From: Nonomuraea lactucae
Lineage (GTDB): Bacteria > Actinomycetota > Actinomycetes > Streptosporangiales > Streptosporangiaceae
NCBI RefSeq assembly: GCF_003313395.1
Contig: NZ_QNFZ01001063.1
Coordinates: forward strand, 1 to 35,003
Direction of reading: 5' to 3'
Length of the DNA stretch: 35,003 bases
Shown here: one piece after another, positions 16,711 through 24,930 of the stretch
Layout of the letters: every line of letters starts with the position of its first letter
Position numbering within the stretch: position 1 is the stretch's first letter
Notes under the pieces: model-generated
The model's input: only the letters and a program-made list of their open reading frames with translations
Databases searched by the model: none
What the model was told of the DNA's origin: nothing
Position numbers and translations under genes: made by a program

Positions 16711-16884
16711 TCAGCGCCCGGCTGGCCGGTACCTGCGGTAGATGCGCACCCACAGCAGCGTGAGCGCGCGTTGACGGTCGTCCCCAGCGGGGTCGTACGG
16801 GCAGCCGGTGATCGGCAGCCTCCGGAGCGCGGCGTACCGCGCGGTGGTGATGGCCGCGCGGCGCTCCAGGTCGGTCAGGCTCAC
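16711..16884 (-). CDS. small basic phage protein
   Basis: A 57-residue basic helical protein (LTDLERRAAITTARYAALRR ... LWVRIYRRYRPAGR), not recognised. GTG at 16884 overlaps the MuF-gene stop as GTGA and has a GGAGG site about 8 nt upstream, so it is clearly a translated member of the head operon. A longer in-frame reading upstream is a shadow of the MuF gene. Nucleic-acid binding is possible from its charge only. Confidence 0.6.
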   Translation of the reverse strand: MSLTDLERRAAITTARYAALRRLPITGCPYDPAGDDRQRALTLLWVRIYRRYRPAGR

Positions 16885-18740
16885 CTGCGATCCTCCCTGG
16901 TTCGTTTGGCGGCTCGCTTGTCGGAGTCGCGGCCCAACGCCTGCGCCCGGAACTCGGTCAGCGTGAGCCGCGGGTGCTTGTCCCACCACGTCTTCAGCTC
17001 GTCGCTCGCGTACTTCATCGCGCGGGCCTGCGGCCCGGACAGCAGCGTCCGGCCGTCGATGCCCCGCTCGCGGCCCTCGGCGTTGACGAGTACCCCGCGG
17101 GTGTACCGCTCGGCGGCGATGAACTGGACCTCAATCCACTCGTCGTACAGGCGGCGCGCCACCTGATCGAGAGTCTCACCGGGCAGGCGCTGCGACTCGA
17201 CATGCGCCCGCGACTCCTCGCGGCGCATCATCTCCGGATCCAGGCCGTACACCTGCGCGTACGCGTCGAACTCGTCCACACCGGCCGCGATCAGCTCCGT
17301 GACCTGCCGGTCCTCCTCGGTGCCGTCGTCGTACCACGTCCACGTCTGATCGCTCCGCGACACCTGCTCGCGACGGTCCAGCTCGTCCAGCAACCGCTCC
17401 AACGCCGCGTCGTCACCGGCGTCGGAGAATCGCTGCACCAGGTCAAGGACCTGCTCGTCGGGCACCTGAGAGAAGTCATCCGGCAGATCGGCCACCGCAG
17501 CCGCCACCCGCTGCTCGCGCTGGGCGTCGCGTTCCTTGGCACGCTGCTCCAAGACCTGTGTGATCCGGGCGACGGCCTGGGCGTCGCCGCCGTGGCGGCC
17601 GAGCAGCCCGGCCAGGTCCTCATCCGACATCTGCTCGAGCGACGTCGGCAGTGTGGCCGCCTTCTGCCGGTCACGCCGGACCGGGACCCCGGACTCCTTG
17701 GCGTGTTCCTTGATCTGCTTGTTCAGCCGACTGGCGCGGGCCTCGGCCTTGCGCCGATCGTCGGCGTCGAGCGCGACGGTCGCCTGCCGTTTGGCCGAAC
17801 GCAGGTCCCGCTCTAGTCGCCGCATCTTCTGGGAGTCGCGGTAGGAGGCGGGGTGCGGCTGCACCGGCGGCCGCTTCGTGACACCGGGCAGGTAGGCGCC
17901 CAGATTGTGGCCACAGCCCGGGTGCAGCAGCCCTGCGGTTCGGGCCTGCTCGACGGTGCCTTCGACCAGCACGTCCACCATGTCGTCGCTGATGGCGGAC
18001 TCTTCCTGCCGCCAGCCGATGCGCCCCGACTGGGTGAGGATCTTGCCCTCCCAGACGGCGCACCGCTCGCACGTGAACGGCAGCCTCGTGACGATAACCA
18101 GGTCAACGCCGTTCTCCTGCAACGTCGCCAGGTGCCCGTCCACCGCGGCGCGGGCCATGGCCGTACGTCCGGCCATCTCCGCGTACGCGCCGATCGACCA
18201 GGACCGGCCGGCCGCGTCAGTGAACCCCGTGATGCCCTTGCGAGCGAACTTCTCCAGCGCTCTCGACGTCGCCTCGCGGCGCGTCTCCGCGCCTGTCAAC
18301 GCCCGCGCCGTGACTTCGCCGACGACCTGCGAGAACACATCCTCGGTCGCGCGGAGCGCGCCGAGGTGCACGTTCGCGACGCGCTGCACAGTCTGCTTGG
18401 CCAGCTCGATCACGCCCTGGCCCTGGCCGATCCCCTTCCGCACGCCCAGCCGGGACAGGTCGGTGACCGCGCGCTGCACGCCGCGGCGCCACGCCGCGTT
18501 CACGCCTGCGGTGACGAGCTTGTCCGCGAGCCGTTCCAGCCGGCGCACCACCCGGTCGGCTTCCTTGCGCAGCTCACGCACCTCGGCGAAGCGCGGGCCT
18601 TCCCATCCAGGTTCTCCCAGCCGGGCGGCCAAGGCTTCGGAGACGACGCGCAGCAGCTCCCGCTCGGCATCCCAGTAGATCGCCGCCACGGCGCGGGCGT
18701 GGTCGAGAGCCGCCTCGATATCCTCCAGCGGCTCGGCCAC
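16881..18740 (-). CDS. MuF-like minor head protein with long C-terminal extension
   Basis: A 619-residue minor head protein. Residues 1-165 are helical; the MuF-type core runs to about 290 with the paired motifs CERC (224-227, after GVDLVIVTRLPFT) and LHPGCGH (272-278), which probably form a metal site, then GAYLPG. Beyond it is a charged, coiled-coil-like region (about 300-480), then a domain with QRLPGETLDQVARRLYDEW and a basic tail (DKRAAKRTREDRR). MuF proteins bind the portal inside the head and, in some phages, carry toxin-like C-termini. The C-terminal ~120 residues here are unassigned. It starts 1 nt after the portal stop. Confidence 0.85.
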   Translation of the reverse strand: MAEPLEDIEAALDHARAVAAIYWDAERELLRVVSEALAARLGEPGWEGPRFAEVRELRKEADRVVRRLERLADKLVTAGVNAAWRRGVQRAVTDLSRLGVRKGIGQGQGVIELAKQTVQRVANVHLGALRATEDVFSQVVGEVTARALTGAETRREATSRALEKFARKGITGFTDAAGRSWSIGAYAEMAGRTAMARAAVDGHLATLQENGVDLVIVTRLPFTCERCAVWEGKILTQSGRIGWRQEESAISDDMVDVLVEGTVEQARTAGLLHPGCGHNLGAYLPGVTKRPPVQPHPASYRDSQKMRRLERDLRSAKRQATVALDADDRRKAEARASRLNKQIKEHAKESGVPVRRDRQKAATLPTSLEQMSDEDLAGLLGRHGGDAQAVARITQVLEQRAKERDAQREQRVAAAVADLPDDFSQVPDEQVLDLVQRFSDAGDDAALERLLDELDRREQVSRSDQTWTWYDDGTEEDRQVTELIAAGVDEFDAYAQVYGLDPEMMRREESRAHVESQRLPGETLDQVARRLYDEWIEVQFIAAERYTRGVLVNAEGRERGIDGRTLLSGPQARAMKYASDELKTWWDKHPRLTLTEFRAQALGRDSDKRAAKRTREDRR

Positions 18741-18741
18741 G

Positions 18742-20310
18742 TCAGTCCTCGCCGCTCGCTGCCGGAATCAGCTCATCTTCCAGCCGGTCCGGGTCCTGCA
18801 CGTTCAGGCCGAGCTCGTCGCGCATCCGGTGCATCTCCTCGCGCACCTGGTGATCGTCCCAATCCGAGTGCAGCGTCCTGATCTTCGTTTCCAAGGACAC
18901 GGCCTGCGCCCGGTTCAGCAGCTCCAGCGTCCGGCCCAGCGCTTCGGGGTCGGGCTGCACGCCGTCCGGCCAATGCACCTCGCCCCTCTCCGCGCTGACC
19001 TTCGTGCCGAACACACGGTGATCGACTGACAAGAGCACGTCAGGCAGCCAGCGCAGCGTCGGGTTCCAGTAGCCCGTCTTGCGGCCGCGCGTCGAGAACG
19101 ACTTCCGCTCTCGGCTGTGGACCTCGGTGGCCGTCATCTGCTTGCCGCTGCCGTCCACCTCGCCGAACGACTGCGCGGAATATCCGGCGCCCCTCAAGAT
19201 CTGGGCTGTGAGCGCCTTGCCCGTCTCCACGTGCTCCTGGACGCGGATCGCGAACTGACTGACCGTGAGCATGTTGTTCGGGGTCGCGCCTGGCGGCGGC
19301 AGCATGGCCAGCCCGCTGTAGATCTCCTGGTCCGGGTCCCAGCTCGCGCCCTTGCCGCGGCCGTGGTTCTCCAGGAAGAGATCAGGCACGATGACGCGGC
19401 CCTTGCCGAGCCGGATGTCTCGCATCAGCGAGGTCCACACCTCGTCGAGCGCGTCCATCAGGTGCTCTACGCCCTGGTAGTCGGACCGGCCCAGGCTGGT
19501 GCCTCGCAGGAGTCGGTGCGGGCGCATGTTCGGGATGTAGCTGACGAGCAGGCCCTCCTCGTAGAAGCTGTCGAAGCCGCCGTCCTCGTCCACACGGTCG
19601 GCGAAGATCTCCGTCTCCGGATGCTCCTCCAGCGGGATCTGCTTGCCGAGACGGTCCTGTGTGCCCAGGTACAAGCCGTGCAGGACACGACCCTTCTCGT
19701 GCCGTTCGAGGTGCCGCCACACATGACGCTCCTCCTCGGCCAGCACCCGCCAGAAGGTGACCGCGGCGAGCTTGCCATATCTGAACTCGGGTATCGCGCT
19801 GTCCGGCGGCAGCACCGACAGCACGGGGTGGTCGTACATCTCCATGTCCCACCCGACACGCAGATACCCGCCGCCGTACGCGCTGCCGATCTCGGCCGCC
19901 TCCAGCAGCGCGCCGTAGATCGCCGCCTCGTGCATGATCTTGTCCAGGCGCTTCTGGCTCGTCTTGCCGGGCACCTTCAGCGTGGGCGGCTCGGCGAACA
20001 GCAGGTCGGCCGACGTTGCAGCGATGTCCCCGGCCAGGGGGACGTGCAGCTTGGTCGATCTGACCTGACCGGCCGACGCCGGCGAGCCCCAAAACCAGCG
20101 GGTGGCCCGGTTCAGCAGCCCAGTCACACCCCTCTGCGGGCGGTCCCACCCCTTCGGGTCGAGCCCGATGCCGTGTACCTGGCCAGCGCCGTATACCCGC
20201 GCGAGCTGGTCGGGATCGCCCGCGTACCACGCCCCCCACTGCTCATACAGCTGCAGCTCGCGCGTGATGTGCGGCGGCGGCCACTCCTGATTTCCGATGG
20301 GAAGCGGCAT
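18742..20310 (-). CDS. portal protein
   Basis: A 522-residue portal, the dodecameric vertex through which DNA is packaged. Recognisable segments are IAATSADLLFAEPPTL, SAYGGGYLRVGWD, SVLPPDSAIPEFRYGKL, DALDEVWTSLMRDIRLGKGR, and the C-terminal wing region SGKQMTATEVHSRERKSFSTRG, all characteristic of SPP1/gp6-type actinophage portals. The start ATG 20310 has a GAGG site upstream. It is followed by the MuF gene and preceded by accessory structural genes instead of the usual terminase. Confidence 0.9.
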   Translation of the reverse strand: MPLPIGNQEWPPPHITRELQLYEQWGAWYAGDPDQLARVYGAGQVHGIGLDPKGWDRPQRGVTGLLNRATRWFWGSPASAGQVRSTKLHVPLAGDIAATSADLLFAEPPTLKVPGKTSQKRLDKIMHEAAIYGALLEAAEIGSAYGGGYLRVGWDMEMYDHPVLSVLPPDSAIPEFRYGKLAAVTFWRVLAEEERHVWRHLERHEKGRVLHGLYLGTQDRLGKQIPLEEHPETEIFADRVDEDGGFDSFYEEGLLVSYIPNMRPHRLLRGTSLGRSDYQGVEHLMDALDEVWTSLMRDIRLGKGRVIVPDLFLENHGRGKGASWDPDQEIYSGLAMLPPPGATPNNMLTVSQFAIRVQEHVETGKALTAQILRGAGYSAQSFGEVDGSGKQMTATEVHSRERKSFSTRGRKTGYWNPTLRWLPDVLLSVDHRVFGTKVSAERGEVHWPDGVQPDPEALGRTLELLNRAQAVSLETKIRTLHSDWDDHQVREEMHRMRDELGLNVQDPDRLEDELIPAASGED

Positions 20311-20339
20311 CCCACAGCCTCACTCTTCGATCGGTTCGG

Positions 20340-20597
20340 TCACGTGCGCGGGGGCCAGAACCAGCAGCCCGGCTCGGCGCCGGGGCTGACGTTGTACTCG
20401 TGGAACCCGCCTTGCTGGCCAGGGGTGAACACCCACAGGTGCACGTGGAAGGCGGAATCGAGCGGCGGGACCGCGCCCAGGCGCACCCCTTCGGGGTCGA
20501 GCGTTTCCACGTCGGCGGTCACGATCGCCGCCCGGATCGCGTGCAGCCCCTGCTCGCCCCGGTAGCGGACGATGCGGCCGGTCGTCGGACGATCCAT
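20340..20597 (-). CDS. small conserved actinophage protein (GRIV...WHWP type)
   Basis: An 85-residue protein with an N-terminal TGRIVRYRG strand, AIRAAIVTADV in the middle, a FHVHLWVFTP strand, and a C-terminal CWFWPP. This layout matches a small beta-rich protein family common in actinophage structural regions, whose function is unknown to me. It has ATG at 20597 with an AGGAG site and lies in the late operon just before the portal. Confidence 0.7.
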   Translation of the reverse strand: MDRPTTGRIVRYRGEQGLHAIRAAIVTADVETLDPEGVRLGAVPPLDSAFHVHLWVFTPGQQGGFHEYNVSPGAEPGCWFWPPRT

Positions 20598-20607
20598 GGG
20601 AGACTCC

Positions 20608-20895
20608 TTAGATGAGGTCGATCAGCCCGGCTGGTAGCACCGGCCGTTCGACCGCGCCGGTGATCCGCACCCACGCCTGGTAGGTGCCTTCGGTGAGCTG
20701 GGCCGCGCCGGGGCCGATCAGGATGCGGGCCTCCCGCCCGCGACCGCTGACTTGCCCCCATGAGGCGAGCTGCCAGTCCCCCTCGACGGGCTCGACCCCA
20801 GCAGTTGTGAAGGCAACCTCCACGCCCTCTGTGCCTGAGGCGCCCTCGATGGGGATGTACAGGTAAACCTTCGACAGGCAGGAAATGCCCTCCAC
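20608..20895 (-). CDS. small beta-rich accessory structural protein
   Basis: A 95-residue protein, GTG start at 20895 with a GGGAGG site. It is beta-rich (KVYLYIPIEGASGTEGVEVA, GDWQLASWGQVSG, GTYQAWVRITGAVERPVLPA) and similar in style to small proteins that accompany LamG/repeat proteins in actinophage genomes, possibly as a virion accessory or adaptor. No catalytic motif. Gap of 10 nt to the next gene indicates co-transcription. Confidence 0.65.
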   Translation of the reverse strand: MEGISCLSKVYLYIPIEGASGTEGVEVAFTTAGVEPVEGDWQLASWGQVSGRGREARILIGPGAAQLTEGTYQAWVRITGAVERPVLPAGLIDLI

Positions 20896-20905
20896 GTGGC
20901 CCTCC

Positions 20906-22324
20906 CTACGTGTGCGGCGAGCATGCCGACCAGCGGATACGTCGCCGTCCAGCGCTCCAGGTGACGCGGGCCGTAGACGCTGCCCACGTCGGCGCGGGTT
21001 GGCCCGTCTCCCACCGAGTTGTCGGTGTGGCCGCCTGCCACGCGGTACGGATGATCCCGGCCTTCAGGGGCTGGCTCTTGTGCAGCAGTGGCGTGATCGG
21101 CAGCGCCGTCTCGCCGGTACGGGCGTGACCGAGCGTCCCGGTGAACAGTCGGCCGGCCAGGTTGTGTTCGCCAGCCGTGCCGAGCGTGCGGCGGTGGATC
21201 TTCCAGACCACGGCAGCCTGGTCACGGTCGAAAGCCGTGCCGAGCAGCCGCACGCGGGCGGGCCGGGCCGCCAGTGCGGCGCTGACGTCCGTGGCCTGAC
21301 CGACGCGGTAGATCTTTACAGCGCGGATCGGCAGCGCCGACTCGGTCTCCACCGCGGCGTCGACACCACGGCCGCCGCGCACGATCACGGCTTCAGCGTC
21401 GTCACCCTCGCGTGCCTGGCCGACAAGCCGAGCCCGGACCGGCCTGACGACGGTAGCGGCGTTGGTCTGCGCGGCGGCTGCGACGGTGCGGACTTTGATG
21501 GGCCTGATCGGCTGCGCCGCGCCGGCCTCACCGACCGTGCCCACGGTGCGGCGATGCACCGACTTGATCGAGGTTGCCGTCTCTTGCGAGACGGGCTGAG
21601 CGAGCAGCCGCCGCTTGCGCTGTACTACGGGCAGCGCCTGGTGGCCGCCGCCCACCTGACCGACCGTCCGCGTGATGGGCCCGCCTCCAAAAGGGCCGAG
21701 CTTGGTCGGGCCGATCGCGAGGTCGTCGAGGTAGACCCGGCCCGACGACTCGCTCGTCACGTGGAACTCCGCCGTGGACGGCTTACCGCCTGGCCAGGCC
21801 ACCGTCGCCGACGACACGTAGTTCGTGTGGGTCGTGGAGTCGGCGCTGATGTAGGTCCACACCTCGACGGTGCCGTTGCCCGCGGAGTTGATCGTGTACC
21901 GGAACTCGATCCGCACCCACTGATCGGCCGGGATCGCCGTCCCCGTGGTGGCCACGTTGCTGGTCGCCGAGCTGGTGTAGACGTAGATCTTGTTGTCGCT
22001 GTTGATCCACGCCTTGCTGACGATCCCCGTGGGGCCGATCAGCGCGAACAGAGCGCGAAACCCGGTGAAGGAGCCGGTCCGGTACACGTACAGACGCGAG
22101 CAGAACACATCGCCCGCCATCGCGGCCGATTGCCAGTCGACGTGTGTGTCGCTGTCCACCCCTGGGTTGATCACCGCCAGGCCAGGGCCGTGCGTGAACG
22201 AGGTGGTGTAGTAAGCCAAGCCGACGATGTTGGTGAAGGCGTTGCCGCTGGCGCCGCCCGAGTTGCCGACTGTGATGGCTGCGTTGGCGGTACCGCCGTT
22301 GAAGGAGTTGGTCAGAGTCGTCAA
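20906..22324 (-). CDS. LamG-like structural protein with 20-residue tandem repeats
   Basis: A 472-residue protein. Residues about 1-205 look like a concanavalin/LamG-type beta-sandwich (VIRNP-like VINPGVDSD, DQWVRIEFRYTIN, RVYLDDLAIG). Residues 219-418 consist of about ten tandem units of exactly or nearly 20 residues with the pattern R-x-hydrophobic-G-x-A-x(5)-A-x-x-I. The C-terminus (425-470) switches to a W-x-x-G-x-P type array. Such repeats occur in actinophage virion proteins, probably extended fibres, and a LamG module suggests glycan binding. TTG at 22324 is used, with AGAGGGG about 8 nt upstream. It lies, unusually, between terminase and portal. Confidence 0.75.
   Translation of the reverse strand: MTTLTNSFNGGTANAAITVGNSGGASGNAFTNIVGLAYYTTSFTHGPGLAVINPGVDSDTHVDWQSAAMAGDVFCSRLYVYRTGSFTGFRALFALIGPTGIVSKAWINSDNKIYVYTSSATSNVATTGTAIPADQWVRIEFRYTINSAGNGTVEVWTYISADSTTHTNYVSSATVAWPGGKPSTAEFHVTSESSGRVYLDDLAIGPTKLGPFGGGPITRTVGQVGGGHQALPVVQRKRRLLAQPVSQETATSIKSVHRRTVGTVGEAGAAQPIRPIKVRTVAAAAQTNAATVVRPVRARLVGQAREGDDAEAVIVRGGRGVDAAVETESALPIRAVKIYRVGQATDVSAALAARPARVRLLGTAFDRDQAAVVWKIHRRTLGTAGEHNLAGRLFTGTLGHARTGETALPITPLLHKSQPLKAGIIRTAWQAATPTTRWETGQPAPTWAASTARVTWSAGRRRIRWSACSPHT
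21071..21670 (-). repeat. coding array of ~10 units of 20 codons
   Basis: Encodes residues 219-418 of the LamG-like protein. Unit starts fall at residues 219, 239, 259, 279, 299, 319, 339, 359 and 379, a strict 60-nt period, followed by one slightly shortened unit. Units are diverged at the DNA level, so the array is old or under diversifying selection. Confidence 0.75.
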
Positions 22325-22345
22325 GGCTAGACCCCTCTGGCGTTG

Positions 22346-22828
22346 CTACACCGGGGTGGCGCGGAAGAACCCCGCAGCGGAGATCTGCGCGAGCACGTCT
22401 GACCCGTCCGGCGAGATCACGAAGTCATGGCAGGTGAGCGGGATGATCGCCGAGTCAGGTGAAGCCGCCGCAGGCTTGTAGGCGACGACGAGCTTGGACC
22501 AGCCGCCGGAGGCGGCCAGCACGCTCGTCCACGTCTGGTCGGGAATGTCGAGGTCGAGCCTGTCGTTGGCGTCGTCGGCCGCGACCACGTTGAGGTCGGC
22601 TGCTGTCAGCGACTTGCGGGCGTAGCCGTTGCCAACCGCGACCTCGTTGGTGGAGCCGATGACGACGTCGGCCAAAGTGTCCTTGTCGCGCAGTACCGCG
22701 TCGGTCTCCAGGCCACTGGTGACCAGCGCGGCGACCACCAGCGTGGAGCCGGACGGGTCGGCGTTCTTGACCCGCCAGTAGAACTCGGCCACGCGGCCGA
22801 GCGCGATGTTGAAGGTGAAGTCGGCCAC
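22346..22828 (-). CDS. accessory structural phage protein
   Basis: A 160-residue protein with N-terminal ALGRVAEFYWRVKNADPSGS, central TDAVLRDKDTLADVVIGST, then LDLDIPDQTW and LTCHDFVISPDGSDVLAQI. I recognise this as a layout common to small proteins near LamG-type tail or head-fibre proteins of actinophages; function unknown. GTG at 22828 has GGGAG 5 nt upstream. It is the first gene of the four-gene accessory structural group before the portal. Confidence 0.7.
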   Translation of the reverse strand: MADFTFNIALGRVAEFYWRVKNADPSGSTLVVAALVTSGLETDAVLRDKDTLADVVIGSTNEVAVGNGYARKSLTAADLNVVAADDANDRLDLDIPDQTWTSVLAASGGWSKLVVAYKPAAASPDSAIIPLTCHDFVISPDGSDVLAQISAAGFFRATPV

Positions 22829-22858
22829 AGCGTCTCCCTAAAGGGTGAGATGGTCTGG

Positions 22859-22912
22859 CGGTGCGGCCCGACCCTGCGCTGCCCCTCAACAGCATGGGGT
22901 CGGGCCGCACCG
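22859..22912. terminator. 16-bp perfect stem-loop
   Basis: CGGTGCGGCCCGACCC (22859-22874) pairs perfectly with GGGTCGGGCCGCACCG (22897-22912) around a 22-nt loop. It is among the strongest hairpins in the window, placed between the inserted plus-strand gene and the accessory structural genes. No U-run follows on either strand, which is usual for actinobacterial terminators. It could end the terminase message or protect the structural message. Confidence 0.6.
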
Positions 22913-23061
22913 GTCGCTCGACGCGCGTACCGGGGAAGTCCGCGCGGAGCAGGCGCACCGGCCGACCCGCCACAAGCCAGCCACGTGCGCGTCTTCAAAG
23001 GGTTCAAACTATGGCCGCGAGAGTTGGCGACAAGAGCGGCCCGCGGGGCGACGCTGTCACC

Positions 23062-23676
23062 ATGACGCAGTCCTGGACCTTGATCATCGCGCCCCTTGGC
23101 GCGATGATCGCAACACTCCTGGGAGTTGTTGTCGGTGGCAACGTCAGCAACCGGTCACAGCAAAGGCACTGGCTGCGCGACCGCCAGATGGAAGCCTGCG
23201 CCCAGATTCTCCGTGAGTCATCGAACGTGACCATCGAACTATCTATGATGCACGGCCACTGCTCACCACCGGGTACTGCTCCTGCCGCCCTGGACTGGAG
23301 ACCGTGGAACGAAGCTCTGGCCATGGTGAACTTGATCGGCGCCAAGGAAATCGTCGAAGCGGCTCACACGATCGACACGGTGATATGGCGCATCCACATC
23401 CAGGTCAAAGCGGGGCTCGCCACCGGGGCAGAGTGGTTCCCCATGCGTGATCGGATCGAAGCTCAACGGCGGGAGTTCGTCAACGTTGTCCGGCGACACC
23501 TCGCAGCGCATGAGCCGCTGGCCAGCCTCGGTGGGCGGCCCGCTTCGGACGACCCCATCTGGGACTCCCATTGGAGACGAGCGGTAGTTCCCGACGAGAA
23601 GGCTGGTCAACAGCAAGCGGTGACCTCTCGGCCTGAGCCCAATTCAGAAGGTGGGAACGGGTTCAAGGAGCCGTAG
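23062..23676 (+). CDS. membrane-anchored hypothetical protein, inserted head-on to the terminase
   Basis: A 204-residue protein. Residues about 6-28 form one membrane anchor (LIIAPLGAMIATLLGVVVGG), followed by a charged, helical cytoplasmic domain (SNRSQQRHWLRDRQMEAC..., DTVIWRIHIQ, RREFVNVVRRHLAAHEPL) and a disordered tail. This 'short anchor plus helical domain' type is common in actinomycetes; the function is unknown. ATG 23062 is chosen because the hydrophobic segment follows at once; an in-frame ATG at 23011 adds only unstructured residues. No clear ribosome site. Its 3' end overlaps the terminase 3' end by 33 nt, tail to tail, and its orientation opposes the late operon, so it is likely an accessory gene with its own promoter. 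Confidence 0.7.
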   Translation: MTQSWTLIIAPLGAMIATLLGVVVGGNVSNRSQQRHWLRDRQMEACAQILRESSNVTIELSMMHGHCSPPGTAPAALDWRPWNEALAMVNLIGAKEIVEAAHTIDTVIWRIHIQVKAGLATGAEWFPMRDRIEAQRREFVNVVRRHLAAHEPLASLGGRPASDDPIWDSHWRRAVVPDEKAGQQQAVTSRPEPNSEGGNGFKEP

Positions 23677-24930
23677 CCACGCGGCTTGCGTAGTGTGCAG
23701 CGCGTACCTGGCCGCGTCGAGGGAGTGATCATCCATCTTCACCGGGGCGTCCTCGCCGCGCTCAGCCTTCTTCTCATCCCACGCGTAGCTCGCGACTTCG
23801 TCCAGGAAGCCCGTGCAGGAGGCATGGACCCTGAGGTGGTCGGCGGCGATCAGGTTGGACATGGTGCGGATGCCGTCCAGCACGCTGTTGTCGCCCTGCA
23901 CCGGCCGGTGGCCGTCGCGGTAGAGCTGCGTGATGAACGACGCGGCGGACGGGTCCACGAGCAGCCAGTCCGGCCGCACCCCGCGCGTCCCGGGGCCGTG
24001 CGGGTTGGGGATGTTGTCCAGCCAATCCGTGAGCCGCTGCGAGTACTCGGCGTCGGTGAGCTGACGGCGTTCGACGCGGGAGTCGTAGCGCAGCTCGGAC
24101 GCCAGGTAGATGCGGCGGTGCCCCTTGAGGTCGGGGGTGGAGACGCCAACCAAGATCGCAGAAAAGGGATTGACGGTGCCATAGTCCACGCCCGTCGCAA
24201 GCCACTTCTCCATGAGCGGCAGCTCAGTGACGACGTGGCGCTCCTCGTCGAACTGGTCGAAGATCGCGCCCTCAGCCATCACCCAGAGCCCGACGATGAA
24301 CCGCTTGTACCAGAGCCCGCTGTACTCGCTCTTGAGCGCCTTGACGTAGGCGGGGTCCAAGCTGTGGTTGTCGTCGAGGCGGAAGTGCCAGCTCTTGAGG
24401 TCTAGTTCGTGCGCCCGGTCGAGGAAGTCCTTCTTGAGCCAGTGCGATGGCGAGTCCGGGTTCGTGCTAGCGAACAGCTTCGCGCCCTTCACTGACAGGC
24501 GGCTGAGCAGCATGTCCCAGAACGGCCGCTCGATCAGCGTGGCCTCGTCCACGTACGCGCCGGCCGCCGTCATGCCTCGCAGGCGGTTCTCAGCACGGGC
24601 GTCGTTGCTGGAGATGATCTCGACCTTGCGGCCCAAGATCACAGCAGTCGGTGCCCCGCGGGTGTAGGTGATGCGCTTGGCGATCGGCCCCATGATCGCG
24701 GGGTCGGTGAGCACGTCGAACACATTTCTGGCGATCGTGTCGGCGGTTTTGCCAACGATCACGAGCGACCCACCGCGTGGTGCATTCGCGACGAAGATCA
24801 CCCAGCGCAGCAAGGACGCGATGGTCTTCCCGCTGCGGATGGCGCCCCACCAGATGTTCAGGCGCGCGTCCGACTCGGCGATCGAGCGTTCCTGCTTGGG
24901 CGAGAGCCGCACGGCCAGGGTGAGGCTCAC
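23644..24930 (-). CDS. terL: terminase large subunit (PBSX type)
   Basis: A 428-residue packaging motor. The ATPase half has Walker A GAIRSGKT (29-36) and Walker B AYVDEA (125-130), with the coupling segment LFASTNPDS (152-160). The nuclease half has three acidic clusters: GVDYG (247-251), LLVDPSA (323-329) and DDHSLDAARYAL (400-411). All key residues appear intact, and the length is normal for the PBSX/terminase-3 family. It overlaps the small subunit stop by 4 nt. It cleaves concatemers and pumps DNA through the portal. Confidence 0.95.
   Translation of the reverse strand: MSLTLAVRLSPKQERSIAESDARLNIWWGAIRSGKTIASLLRWVIFVANAPRGGSLVIVGKTADTIARNVFDVLTDPAIMGPIAKRITYTRGAPTAVILGRKVEIISSNDARAENRLRGMTAAGAYVDEATLIERPFWDMLLSRLSVKGAKLFASTNPDSPSHWLKKDFLDRAHELDLKSWHFRLDDNHSLDPAYVKALKSEYSGLWYKRFIVGLWVMAEGAIFDQFDEERHVVTELPLMEKWLATGVDYGTVNPFSAILVGVSTPDLKGHRRIYLASELRYDSRVERRQLTDAEYSQRLTDWLDNIPNPHGPGTRGVRPDWLLVDPSAASFITQLYRDGHRPVQGDNSVLDGIRTMSNLIAADHLRVHASCTGFLDEVASYAWDEKKAERGEDAPVKMDDHSLDAARYALHTTQAAWLRLLEPVPTF

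Noticed and set aside
19117-20565. 482-codon open frame on the plus strand
   Set aside because: Antisense to the portal gene, low-complexity arginine/leucine/valine-rich, no ribosome site or family resemblance.
20885-22330. 481-codon open frame on the plus strand
   Set aside because: Mirrors the LamG-like repeat gene on the other strand; the minus-strand frame has a recognisable fold and strict repeats, this one does not.
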